A stretch of 64,000 nucleotides of DNA from the NCBI GenBank assembly GCA_025800385.1, contig JAOXRS010000253.1, forward strand, positions 62,001-126,000. The letters run 5' to 3'. A model generated the notes under the pieces. The model saw only the letters and a program-made list of their open reading frames with translations, searched no databases and had not been told where the DNA came from. This document shows, one piece after another, positions 28,073 to 37,112 of the stretch. This stretch comes from Candidatus Albibeggiatoa sp. nov. NOAA (GTDB taxonomy: Bacteria > Pseudomonadota > Gammaproteobacteria > Beggiatoales > Beggiatoaceae). The position numbers and the translations under genes are program-made. The number at the start of each line of letters is the position of its first letter. The stretch's first letter is position 1.

Positions 28073-29662
28073 TTAACGTTTAGCTTTTACGACATGATGC
28101 CATTCATGATGCAGGCCTTTATACAGACTGATGCACATAATCAGCAAGACTACTGTAAATGGTAAACCTGCAGTAATAGCTGCTGCTTGTAGTGCGCCCA
28201 ATGCATCACCGCCACCACCAAATAACAAGGCTGCCGCGATTAAGCCTTCCATTGTTGCCCAGAAAATTCGCTGAGGAACAGGTGCATCTAGTTTGCCACC
28301 CGCAGTAATGCTGTCGATGACCAAAGAACCTGAATCAGAAGAGGTGATAAAGAAAACCAAAATTAACACAATGGCGACAAAAGAAGAGATTTCGGCATAA
28401 GGTAAGTTTTGTAACATTTGGAAAGTAGCTAATTCAATTTTACTAATTCCATCAACCAATGCCCCTACATTTGACTCAACCTGCATCAAAGCTGCCCCGC
28501 CAAATGCAGACATCCAAATTAAGCACACTAATGTCGGTACAAGTAATACGGCGACAAGGAACTCACGTACAGTACGCCCTTTGGAAATCCGCGCGATGAA
28601 CATACCTACAAAAGGCGACCAAGACACCCACCAAGCCCAATAGAATACTGTCCAACCATGGAAAAACGCTTCATCTTCACGACCAACCCAATTAGACAAT
28701 GACACTACATTTTGTACATAAGCTGTAGAAGTCATCAAAATATAATCAAAAATTGCCGCGCCCACGCCTGTTGCAATTACAAACAATAACAACATAAATG
28801 CAAGGCTCATATTAATATTGGACAACAGCTTAATACCGCCATCTAAACCGCGTACCACGGAAATAATCGCGACTGAAGTTACACCAATAATAATCATGAT
28901 TTGTGTAGTGAGATTGTTTTCGATACCAAATAAGTAATTTAAGCCGCCTGCTGCTTGTTGTGCTCCAAACCCTAATGACGTAGCCAAACCAAACAAAGTG
29001 GCAAGCACCGCAATCACATCAATCATATGCCCAAACCAACCCCAAGCATGGTCACCAATTAAAGGGAAAAAGCCTGAGCGAATAGTTAAAGGTAAATCTT
29101 TGTTATAAGCAAAAAATGCTAAAGAAAGGCCGACCACTGCATAAATTGCCCATGGATGTAATCCCCAGTGAAATAATGTTGCACCCATAGCCATACGTGC
29201 TGCTTCTTCTGTATGGGTTTCAATGCCTAAAGGTGTGCCGTACCAACCTGTGTAATATGCAATCGGCTCTGTCACGCTCCAAAACATCAAGCCAATACCC
29301 ATACCCGCTGCAAATAACATCGCAAACCACGAAAGCAATGAGAATTCAGGTTTGGCCTCTTGACCACCAAGGCGAATCCGTCCCACAGGTAGAAAAATCA
29401 AAATAATACAAAAAATTACAAAAATATTGCCCGCTAGCATAAATAGCCAGTCGAAATAGTTAATCGACCATGATTTAGCGGCTGCAAATACAACATTAGC
29501 TTCACTGGGCATCATTAAAGTGCCAATCACAAATAAGAGCACCAGCAGGGTTGAAATCCAAAATACAGGATGATGGATGTCCATACCAAACTTTTGCAAG
29601 TTATCCTGTCCTATTTCATAGTCAGTGTCGTAAACATCTGAAATACTTTGTGTGTTGTCCAT
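28073..29662 (-). CDS. BCCT-family betaine/choline/carnitine transporter
   Basis: The ATG at 29662 (MDNTQSISDVYD) is preferred to the upstream TTG frame start; the product is about 529 residues. Twelve hydrophobic segments are visible. Family motifs include GMGIGLMFWSVTEPIAYY, HWGLHPWAIY and the aromatic-box region FYWAWWVSWSPFVGMFIARI. These carriers take up quaternary ammonium osmolytes with Na+ or H+. The short C-terminal tail (GLHHEWHHVVKAKR) lacks the long osmosensing extension of BetP. A betaine porter for osmoprotection is the simplest reading. Confidence 0.9.
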   Translation of the reverse strand: MDNTQSISDVYDTDYEIGQDNLQKFGMDIHHPVFWISTLLVLLFVIGTLMMPSEANVVFAAAKSWSINYFDWLFMLAGNIFVIFCIILIFLPVGRIRLGGQEAKPEFSLLSWFAMLFAAGMGIGLMFWSVTEPIAYYTGWYGTPLGIETHTEEAARMAMGATLFHWGLHPWAIYAVVGLSLAFFAYNKDLPLTIRSGFFPLIGDHAWGWFGHMIDVIAVLATLFGLATSLGFGAQQAAGGLNYLFGIENNLTTQIMIIIGVTSVAIISVVRGLDGGIKLLSNINMSLAFMLLLFVIATGVGAAIFDYILMTSTAYVQNVVSLSNWVGREDEAFFHGWTVFYWAWWVSWSPFVGMFIARISKGRTVREFLVAVLLVPTLVCLIWMSAFGGAALMQVESNVGALVDGISKIELATFQMLQNLPYAEISSFVAIVLILVFFITSSDSGSLVIDSITAGGKLDAPVPQRIFWATMEGLIAAALLFGGGGDALGALQAAAITAGLPFTVVLLIMCISLYKGLHHEWHHVVKAKR

Positions 29663-30008
29663 TTTAGTTCGATAGGTTGGAGAATGGATGATTATCAATG
29701 AAACATGCTAAGAATCACATCATTTCATTGATAGGCGAAATCACCCTTATAAAAAGGCGATATAAAGAAGGCAATTGGCTGGCAAATCTATATGTTTCAG
29801 CTTTTAAAATCAGTGAATGAATTAAAATCAATTTCAAATCAAAAACTTTAAAAGTGAATTGCTCATGTATATAAATACTTAAACTTCATATTTTTAAAAG
29901 AGAAGTTGCATTATAACGTTAAGCAAAAAGCTCACCCTCTTACGATAAAATCAAATCAATTATTGTTGATAAGCTTTACGAAATATAGAGTGCTATGCCA
30001 TGCTAAGA
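29663..30008. other. intergenic region upstream of the BCCT gene
   Basis: This 346-base gap is AT-rich. It should contain the BCCT promoter and the 3' end of the porin-like transcription unit. No gene or clear hairpin with a T-tract was found. Confidence 0.45.
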
Positions 30009-31328
30009 TCAGAAATAATAGCCAATATTGATGTTAAACCGTGTCTCCCAGTCAGCATCAGCTTGACCCGCGCCAAGCCCATTGCTGTCTCCTAGATAAA
30101 ACATGTTTTTACCTGCAATAAAGTCAACATAGGTATAAACAGGGCCAATACCAAAAGAACAACCTAAGGTATTTAAATGGGAGTCATGGTGATTTTCAGG
30201 TTTTTTGAATAGCACGCTATAGTCGTTATAGCAGGTTAATTTTTTCAATTTACCCCAATTGACATTAAAGTCTTTTGCGATATTGGCGATCAACACTGTG
30301 CCTTCAGCAGATTTAGGGAATGCTCCACCATATGCACCAATCATCACGATATCATCGCTAACTCCCTCAGGGTTTTTAGGCGCGTACTTATAATGTGCAA
30401 GTTGAAACTGTGGATTCCAACCGTTGTAGTTACCTTCCCAATGCAGACCAACTGCCCAGTGATGTCCAGAATCTTGTGTTGTCGTATTATAAAGTTGACC
30501 GATTTGACCTGATAAGCCGAACTCACTGCTATTATCATTGCCATGGTCAAGTGTGTAAGTCAGGCGGGTATTGAATTGATTGGCTTCTTTATTAGCCTGA
30601 TCGTCAGTTGTTACAATATCAAAACTATAACGATCTAAATTACTAGAGCTGGAATAATCTTCGTTTTTGAAAAAGGCCAGTTGTAAATTCCATGGTGCGT
30701 TATCATAAATGGCTTTAATACCCATATCTAAGTCTTCTAAGCCCATGTAAAAATCTACACCTTCCCAGTAGTTATGCGAGGTATAAGGCATAATGCCAAA
30801 AGGAGTTTGGGTAATACCGAGCTGGGTTTGCCATTCATCATTAAACTGATACCCAATCCACGCATGATGCACGATGTCCATATAATCGTACCAACGATAT
30901 TGCGCATCAAATAATATATTATCGTATTGACCTTTAATACCTAGTCGCACATAGCTAAAGCTTAAATCGCCTTTCGTTTCGCGATGATTTTTATTTGAAC
31001 CGTCATAGGTATAGTTTGCGGTAAATGCGCCACCAATTTCTAAACTGGCTTCAGGTTCAGTAGCGGAGGGCTGTGGTGCAATATCTTCAGAGGGTGGAGG
31101 AGTAGAAGCTTGTGTTGCAGGGGGTAAAGTAGAGCTGGGATTGATTTTCGTTTGGGGTGGGGGTGACTGTTGCAGCTGATTCAGTTGCTGCTCCATCTGT
31201 TGTAACTTTGACTTTAACTCATTAATTTGTTGAGATAATAGATTGATTTCGGTTTGTTCTACTGCAATGGTCATCGGTGGGAATATACAAAGCAGAAGAA
31301 AGACAAACGACTGTATATTTTTTCTCAT
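30009..31328 (-). CDS. porin-like outer-membrane protein with coiled-coil N-terminus
   Basis: This 439-residue protein has a signal peptide (MRKNIQSFVFLLLCIFPPMTIA). A Gln/Leu heptad coiled coil follows (about 25-55, QINELKSKLQQMEQQLNQLQ), then a Pro/Thr/Ser-rich linker (55-95). From about 95 to the end is a beta-barrel of roughly 16 strands, ending with IGYYF. Strands such as LGIKGQYDNILFDAQYRWYDY and WQTQLGITQTPFGI resemble phosphate- or carbohydrate-type trimeric porins, where an N-terminal coiled coil spans toward peptidoglycan. Substrate is unknown. Confidence 0.75.
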   Translation of the reverse strand: MRKNIQSFVFLLLCIFPPMTIAVEQTEINLLSQQINELKSKLQQMEQQLNQLQQSPPPQTKINPSSTLPPATQASTPPPSEDIAPQPSATEPEASLEIGGAFTANYTYDGSNKNHRETKGDLSFSYVRLGIKGQYDNILFDAQYRWYDYMDIVHHAWIGYQFNDEWQTQLGITQTPFGIMPYTSHNYWEGVDFYMGLEDLDMGIKAIYDNAPWNLQLAFFKNEDYSSSSNLDRYSFDIVTTDDQANKEANQFNTRLTYTLDHGNDNSSEFGLSGQIGQLYNTTTQDSGHHWAVGLHWEGNYNGWNPQFQLAHYKYAPKNPEGVSDDIVMIGAYGGAFPKSAEGTVLIANIAKDFNVNWGKLKKLTCYNDYSVLFKKPENHHDSHLNTLGCSFGIGPVYTYVDFIAGKNMFYLGDSNGLGAGQADADWETRFNINIGYYF

Positions 31329-31571
31329 AAAGACGCTTTTCCCCTTTAATTAAGCAAAAAAACTCTAAATTATATCATAATGAAATAAAAAAACAATTCT
31401 GGAGTTTGATTTATAAGTTATTGAATTACCGATATTTATACGATTATCGACTGAAATATCTTAAAAATAACCACAGATTTTTATTTTATTTGGATTCCCC
31501 TTGTCACCAGCCTTTAAGTTCGGTATGTTCCTCATTCAGTCATATTTAAAGCGATGAATTGAGGGGGACGT

Positions 31572-32423
31572 ATGTTCAGGTGTATATTATTCGGTTTGCT
31601 ATCACTGAGTGTGGTATCAGTATCGGCGGCACAAGATGATGATAAAACCTATCACTTACTTGACACGAAAGGCCGCCCAGTATTCTCTGGCTTACCCGAG
31701 GTCTGCATAGATACACCTGCAACCCCAAACAATCCAATACAACGTTTTAAACAATGTGGGGATGTCATCGATACTGATGGTGATGGTGTCTTTGATGACG
31801 AAGATGATTGCCCAGAAAATACAGAAGCTGAATTAATACATGGTGTTGAAGCAAACGGCTGCCCTAAAGATACTGATAAAGATGGGGTTGCCGATTTCCT
31901 TGACCGTTGCCCAATGAATACCGTCCAAGAAATTCGCCTTGGAGTAAATCGATTTGGTTGTCCTAAAGATAGCGATCAAGATGGTATTCCTGATTTTCGT
32001 GATCGTTGCTTAGGTACACCAGTTGGCGCAAAAGTAGACAAACATGGTTGCCAAGAAGTCAAACGTGAGATTAAGCAAATCTTGGGTGCAGATGTCTTAT
32101 TTAAGTTTGATAAATATAATCTTATTGAAACTGGTAAAGCTGCTCTCACCCATGTTGCAACCGATATTAAAGCGCAATTACCTTATGTTCGCACCATTGT
32201 CATCACTGGTCATACTGATAGTACGGGCAGCCAAGTTTATAACCAAACATTGTCTGAACAACGTGCTAATGCCGTCGCCACTTTTTTAACTACACAAGGT
32301 ATTCCTGCAGCAAAAGTGCAATCAACAGGTTATGGTGAAACACAGCCGATTAGTTCTAATAGTTCGAAGCAAGGGCGAGCGCAAAACCGACGAGTAGAAA
32401 TTCATATTAAAATGACAGAATAG
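31572..32423 (+). CDS. OmpA-family protein with thrombospondin type 3 repeats
   Basis: This 283-residue protein has a signal peptide (MFRCILFGLLSLSVVSVSA) and three calcium-binding TSP3-type units (DTDGDGVFDDEDDC, DTDKDGVADFLDRC, DSDQDGIPDFRDRC). An OmpA C-terminal domain follows, with GHTDSTGSQVYNQTLSEQRA and NRRVEIHI. It should bind peptidoglycan in the periplasm through the diaminopimelate-binding Asp and Arg. It lacks an eight-stranded OmpA barrel. The next gene also encodes an OmpA-C protein, suggesting a shared cell-envelope role. Confidence 0.9.
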   Translation: MFRCILFGLLSLSVVSVSAAQDDDKTYHLLDTKGRPVFSGLPEVCIDTPATPNNPIQRFKQCGDVIDTDGDGVFDDEDDCPENTEAELIHGVEANGCPKDTDKDGVADFLDRCPMNTVQEIRLGVNRFGCPKDSDQDGIPDFRDRCLGTPVGAKVDKHGCQEVKREIKQILGADVLFKFDKYNLIETGKAALTHVATDIKAQLPYVRTIVITGHTDSTGSQVYNQTLSEQRANAVATFLTTQGIPAAKVQSTGYGETQPISSNSSKQGRAQNRRVEIHIKMTE

Positions 32424-32572
32424 CCTTAAATCAAACCTATTCCCAGATTTGGATAAGATAAATTTGGGAATATATGTTATTCATTGAACTAATAAATTTT
32501 TAAAGATAATACTGACTTTGTCACATTGATGAATGATAATTGTTAAGTGTTACTTATTTACACTGCAATATC

Positions 32573-33901
32573 ATGTTACGTTTTAGTCTTTTTTTTACAC
32601 TCCTATTTTCCAGCCAATTCGCCCATGCAACTGAAAAGAGCTTAAGATTGACAGGCTCTAACACCATTGGCTCAAAACTCATTCCTGTGCTTTTGCAAAA
32701 TTATGTGCGTCCTGAATGGACTGTGGGTAAACAACCCAATGAAAAAATACTCACTATAGGTAAAGGTCGCCTCCCTAAAAAAATGGAAGTGAAAGCCCAC
32801 GGTTCAAACACAGCATTTACCGCTTTACAACAAGGTACTGCTGATATTGGTATGTCATCACGGCCGATTACTATACAAGAACAACAAGGTTTACAAACAC
32901 AAACTGATCTCAACATCAAGGATATGGAGTATATTCTGGCATTAGATGGCTTAGTCATCATCGTGCATCCAGATAACCCCGTTAAATCGCTCACCATTGC
33001 TCAAATTGCGCAAATTTTCTCGGGTAAAATTCAAAACTGGTCAGTGGTTGGTGGGGAATATGTACCGATTAACCTTTATGCCCGCGACGATCAATCAGGT
33101 ACATTTAATACATTTCAGCATTTTATTCTTAACCCGCTGAATTTGGCTTTATATAATGATGCCAAACGTTTTGAGTCTAATAATGAGTTAGTTAAACAAG
33201 TTGCTTCTGATCCTTATGGCATTGGCTTTACGGGATATGCATATATTCACGATACTCGCGCGTTAGGCATTGAAGACTGCCATTTTCAATATTTTCCGAA
33301 TCGATTTTCAATTAAAACAGAAGAATATCCTTTTACCCGCCGTTTATACCTTTATACCAATATACCAAAGGTCTCAAGCTATACACATGATTTTATTGAC
33401 TATGTTTTATCCGATGAAGGTCAACGCACCGTTCGCTATACAGGTTTTGTGGATTTGGCCATTGAAGCGAATCAAAACCGTGATTCTATTGAGCGTTATG
33501 TATCACATTTTGCCCATCAGCAATATAAAAACAGCCTAAAAGATTTTACTAATTTAACTCAAGACGCATCACGCTTATCGGTTACCTTTCGTTTTGAGCA
33601 TCAGACAACGACTTTAGATAACCGTGCTCATCAAGATATAAAACGGTTGGTTACCTATCTTAAACATCCCAGAACTCAAACAAAAACTATTATGTTATTT
33701 GGGTTTACCGATGGCAAGGGCAGTTACCAGCTTAACCGCCAGCTATCCCAACAACGCGCTGAAAAAGTGGCTTTTTTACTAGAGCAACAGGGTTTTTCTG
33801 TATTAACAATGAAAGGTTATGGTGAAACAATTCCTGTAGCGTGCGATAATACAAGACTCGCAAAACAAGTTAATCATAGAGTAGAAGTTTGGGTTAAGTA
33901 A
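32573..33901 (+). CDS. phosphate-type solute-binding domain fused to an OmpA C-terminal domain
   Basis: The ATG at 32573 (MLRFSLFFTLLFSSQFAHA) starts a clear signal peptide; the frame upstream is not needed. About 442 residues. Residues 22-290 form a PstS-like domain (LRLTGSNTIGSKLIP, ADIGMSSRPIT, ARDDQSGTFNTFQHF). An OmpA C-terminal domain occupies roughly 320-442 (FGFTDGKGSYQLNRQLSQQRA, VNHRVEVWV). It would tether an oxyanion-binding module to peptidoglycan. No pst permease genes are nearby, so transport is doubtful and sensing or scavenging is inferred. Confidence 0.85.
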   Translation: MLRFSLFFTLLFSSQFAHATEKSLRLTGSNTIGSKLIPVLLQNYVRPEWTVGKQPNEKILTIGKGRLPKKMEVKAHGSNTAFTALQQGTADIGMSSRPITIQEQQGLQTQTDLNIKDMEYILALDGLVIIVHPDNPVKSLTIAQIAQIFSGKIQNWSVVGGEYVPINLYARDDQSGTFNTFQHFILNPLNLALYNDAKRFESNNELVKQVASDPYGIGFTGYAYIHDTRALGIEDCHFQYFPNRFSIKTEEYPFTRRLYLYTNIPKVSSYTHDFIDYVLSDEGQRTVRYTGFVDLAIEANQNRDSIERYVSHFAHQQYKNSLKDFTNLTQDASRLSVTFRFEHQTTTLDNRAHQDIKRLVTYLKHPRTQTKTIMLFGFTDGKGSYQLNRQLSQQRAEKVAFLLEQQGFSVLTMKGYGETIPVACDNTRLAKQVNHRVEVWVK

Positions 33902-33940
33902 ACTTTGCGGTTATATTAAACATCGCAACGGATTGGGATC

Positions 33941-34501
33941 ATGGCTTTAAGCACCGAGCATCAGAAAATTCTATTACAAATAGCACGTACATCGATCAAA
34001 CAAGGTTTAGAAACGGGACAAAGGTTAAATGTCAACCTTTCCAATTATCCTGAAGAACTGCACGCCATTAAAGCTTGTTTTGTAACCTTAGAAATGCAGC
34101 ATAATTTGCGTGGTTGCATTGGTGCACTGGTTGCGAGCCAACCCTTGATTGAAGACGTAGCCTGTCATGCTTATGAAGCTGCTTTTGATGATTCACATTT
34201 TCCGCCACTGCAATCGAGAGAGTACGCACTACTCACTGTGCATATTGCAATTTTAAGTGAACTTGAACCTATGCAATTTGAATCAGAGCAAGATTTAGTT
34301 AGGCAATTGCGCCCCAATATAGATGGCTTGGTTTTAGAAGACAAAAGCTATAAAGGCATGTTTCTCCCCACTATCTGGAAATCCTTAACCAATCCACAAG
34401 ATTTGCTATGTCAATTAAAACGCAAAGCGGGCTTACCAACCAACTACTGGTCTGATACGATTAAAATTCAACGCTATACCACAGAATCTTTTTTTAATTA
34501 A
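33941..34501 (+). CDS. AMMECR1-domain protein (AmmeMemoRadiSam system protein A)
   Basis: This 186-residue protein has the invariant AMMECR1 hexapeptide-type motif LRGCIG, followed by HAYEAAFDDSHFPPL and VLEDKSYKGMFLPTIW. In many bacteria it is linked with a Memo-like protein B and a radical SAM protein; neither is adjacent. The biochemical function of the family is not established. Length is typical. Confidence 0.88.
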   Translation: MALSTEHQKILLQIARTSIKQGLETGQRLNVNLSNYPEELHAIKACFVTLEMQHNLRGCIGALVASQPLIEDVACHAYEAAFDDSHFPPLQSREYALLTVHIAILSELEPMQFESEQDLVRQLRPNIDGLVLEDKSYKGMFLPTIWKSLTNPQDLLCQLKRKAGLPTNYWSDTIKIQRYTTESFFN

Positions 34502-34533
34502 TCATCAGATAGCTAACCTTTTAAATACCTCCT

Positions 34534-36135
34534 ATGAAACAGCACTATTTATTGGCTATTCTTGCTTGGCTTTTGATTGCACTTGGCATTGGCTTGCGTT
34601 TAGATCAATATTTATTCAATCGTTCCTTGTGGCTTGATGAGGCATTTTTTGCGGTTAATTTCTTACATCGAGATATTTGGACAGTTTTACAACTACCTCT
34701 TGATTACAGTCATAGTCATATTGCGCCGCCCGCATTTATGCTGATTACACAATTATCCATCGAGATGTTTGGTAATTTTGATTACATTCTGCGTTTATAT
34801 CCTTTAGTTTGTGGTGTTCTTTCTGTTATTGCTTTTTATTTTTTAGCACGTATTACGGTTTCTCCGCTGGCTGTACCAGTTGCGGTTTTTTTATTTGCCA
34901 TTTCTGACACATTGATTATCTATAGCTCTGACTTTAAACAATATTCTAGTGATGTGTTGACTACGATTGTATTGTTATGGTTGGCTGTAAGTTGGCAACA
35001 ACTCGATTTAACTAAAAGCCGAGCCATCTTATTAACAATATTAGGTGTGGTAATTGTCTGGTTTTCTCATTCTGCGGTACTGGTATTAGCCACTATTAGC
35101 AGTTACTGGGGGTTACAGCTACTTTATCAGCGCAACTGGCAACAACTTAGCATTTTTATTTTTGTGGGTATTGCATGGCTGATAAGTGCAATTACTATGT
35201 ATAAATTTGTCAGTAATGGCGGAGTGGTTTCCTCGCCCATTGGCGAATGGCTGTTAGCCTTCTGGGATCAAGTCATACGTGGCTTTATGCCTAATCCGTT
35301 AACAACAGCGGGACAGCAATGGTTATTTGAAAAACTAACAGGGGCTTTTAATTACCCTGCCAACCTTGGCCAAACAGTAACAGCCACTTATGTACCAGCC
35401 ATGTTATTTGTTTTCGGTTGTTTGATACTATTTGTTAAAAAGCGGCAATTATTATATTTATCACTCGTTCCTATTTTACTGACATTGGTTTTATCTTATT
35501 TACATGCTTATCCATTTGCTGATCGGTTAATTTTATTTTTATTGCCGATTTTCTATTTAGTGATTGCGGAAGCGATTGCACAAATCAAATTTTCAGTGAC
35601 AGACTACCCAGACTATATGCAACGTTGGACAACCTATGCATTTCAAATAGGGTTAATCTTTGTGTTGGTCTATCCTTTAAATTCCGTTTCAGAAAAATAT
35701 CAAAAGCAAGAAATTAAGCCATTAATGCAATATCTCGCACAACATGGAAAGCAAGATAAGCTATACTTATTTCATTGGGCAGAACCTGCATTTCGTTATT
35801 ATGCACCACAATATGGTTTTGATTACGGTGCTTGTCATCTGATTTCACCTATTTCAGTGCATGAATTTACCAAAGAAGTTGACTATTTTCGACAAAAGAA
35901 TGCTATGCAGCCTGTTAATGTCAATGAAACAAGTTGTATTCTAGGTACAAGTGAGTTATTTCATAAATCATTAGCTGATCTGCAGCAATTAAAAGGACAG
36001 GGACGCGTGTGGTTTTTATTTGCTCATCACTTTTGGCGTGAAAAAGATGCATTTCTTGCGTATTTAGACGAAATAGGAACACGTTTAGATAGTCAATATC
36101 AATACGGTACTGAGCTGTATTTATATAAATTGTAA
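34534..36135 (+). CDS. GT39/ArnT-like membrane glycosyltransferase family protein
   Basis: This 533-residue protein has about ten hydrophobic helices and the N-terminal LWLDEAFFAVNFL acidic loop typical of GT-C enzymes; the Asp-Glu in the first periplasmic loop is the usual catalytic pair. HSHIAPPAFMLITQL and YSSDFKQYSSDV also fit this class. The C-terminal third is soluble. GT-C enzymes move sugars from polyprenyl phosphate carriers to lipid or protein acceptors on the periplasmic side. The substrate is not predictable from neighbours. Confidence 0.75.
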   Translation: MKQHYLLAILAWLLIALGIGLRLDQYLFNRSLWLDEAFFAVNFLHRDIWTVLQLPLDYSHSHIAPPAFMLITQLSIEMFGNFDYILRLYPLVCGVLSVIAFYFLARITVSPLAVPVAVFLFAISDTLIIYSSDFKQYSSDVLTTIVLLWLAVSWQQLDLTKSRAILLTILGVVIVWFSHSAVLVLATISSYWGLQLLYQRNWQQLSIFIFVGIAWLISAITMYKFVSNGGVVSSPIGEWLLAFWDQVIRGFMPNPLTTAGQQWLFEKLTGAFNYPANLGQTVTATYVPAMLFVFGCLILFVKKRQLLYLSLVPILLTLVLSYLHAYPFADRLILFLLPIFYLVIAEAIAQIKFSVTDYPDYMQRWTTYAFQIGLIFVLVYPLNSVSEKYQKQEIKPLMQYLAQHGKQDKLYLFHWAEPAFRYYAPQYGFDYGACHLISPISVHEFTKEVDYFRQKNAMQPVNVNETSCILGTSELFHKSLADLQQLKGQGRVWFLFAHHFWREKDAFLAYLDEIGTRLDSQYQYGTELYLYKL

Positions 36136-36198
36136 TCTTTTGTTTTGCCCAAATATATAAGTTTTGATTGTAAAACTTCTATTTTGTTAAAAACAAGC

Positions 36199-36227
36199 TG
36201 GCTGCTCTGGTAGAAGTATTATATAAT
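36199..36227 (+). promoter_or_regulatory. possible promoter of the cold-shock gene
   Basis: A perfect TATAAT lies at 36222-36227, about 63 bases before the start codon. The hexamer 17 bases upstream (TGGCTG) is a poor -35. The implied leader of about 55 bases is short for a CspA-type thermosensor. Confidence 0.4.
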
Positions 36228-36289
36228 CCCAACACTTATCACAGGTTATTTCATCTGTTTGTTTTGTAGTTTATTTTGAGGTTAATTTT

Positions 36290-36496
36290 ATGCACGTTGG
36301 CACGGTTAAGTTATTTGACGAGAAAAAAGGCTTTGGTTTTATTGTGCCTGATGCAGGCGGCAAAGATGTATTTGTGCACCATTCTGCAATTAAAGGCTCA
36401 GGCTTTAAAGTATTGAAACAAGGCCAAAAAGTAGAGTATGAATATACTGAAACGGCTAAAGGTCTACAAGCTACATCTGTTGAAGCTATTCAGTAA
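36290..36496 (+). CDS. CspA-family cold-shock protein
   Basis: This 68-residue OB-fold protein has RNP1 (KGFGFI) and RNP2 (VFVHHSAI). It binds single-stranded RNA and DNA and acts as an RNA chaperone. Length is typical. A leader with GAGG precedes the ATG. Whether it is cold-induced cannot be told from the sequence. Confidence 0.95.
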   Translation: MHVGTVKLFDEKKGFGFIVPDAGGKDVFVHHSAIKGSGFKVLKQGQKVEYEYTETAKGLQATSVEAIQ

Positions 36497-36515
36497 TTTT
36501 CACGTATCGTGATCT

Positions 36516-36555
36516 CAAACCTGACAGGTTTGGAGTTAATAATCTGTCAGATTTT
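36516..36555 (+). terminator. terminator of the cold-shock gene
   Basis: CAAACCT-GAC-AGGTTTG forms one hairpin (36516-36532). An alternative pairs CTGACAG (36521-36527) with CTGTCAG (36544-36550), followed by ATTTT. The two structures are mutually exclusive. The gap is also the 3' end of the convergent gspM gene. Confidence 0.6.
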
Positions 36556-36559
36556 ACTG

Positions 36560-37033
36560 TTATGCTTCAGATACATATAAAGTCATGCGTACTTTTACTT
36601 GATCTGGCTGTTTGAGTGGTTCAGCCGTCATCAATAATACTTTCACACCATATTCCGCTTCTAAATCTGCTAGCCATTTCACTAACTCACTAAATGCCAC
36701 TTTGTCAAAGTTGACTCTCACTTCCGTATCTTTACGCGGTTCAATCCGTTTGTCTATTTTTTGTAAATTGGTTTTCTGCAAACTTTCATCAATCAAGCTA
36801 AATAAAGATTGTTTCAATGCTTGCGTGGGCGAGTGCGTTGTTTGGTTTCGTAGTTGTTGAATTTGTACCGCAGCATCTTGCATCCAGCTTAAGGTTTTTT
36901 GCTGCGACTGAGTGATGTTGGTTAATTGCTGACGTTGAACAAATAGTGGTTCTAACACAAAGAAATAACCTAATAATAGGCTTAACACCACAGCTCCACT
37001 GATTAATACAGTACGTTCTCTTGGTTCTAACAT
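36560..37033 (-). CDS. gspM: type II secretion protein GspM
   Basis: This 157-residue protein has an N-terminal cytoplasmic RERTVLISGAV stretch and one transmembrane helix (about 10-30). A coiled-coil segment follows (QRQQLTNITQSQQKTLSWMQ), then a small ferredoxin-like domain with FSELVKWLADLEAEYGVKV. This is the GspM inner-membrane component that binds GspL in the secretion platform. gspL is not adjacent; glmU lies upstream on the same strand. Confidence 0.82.
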   Translation of the reverse strand: MLEPRERTVLISGAVVLSLLLGYFFVLEPLFVQRQQLTNITQSQQKTLSWMQDAAVQIQQLRNQTTHSPTQALKQSLFSLIDESLQKTNLQKIDKRIEPRKDTEVRVNFDKVAFSELVKWLADLEAEYGVKVLLMTAEPLKQPDQVKVRMTLYVSEA

Positions 37034-37112
37034 GAATAGGATTCAATCTAGGTTTAGCATGACAACACTGAGTACGATGTGATTGCACACAGTATTGCAC
37101 GCTTTTTAAACA

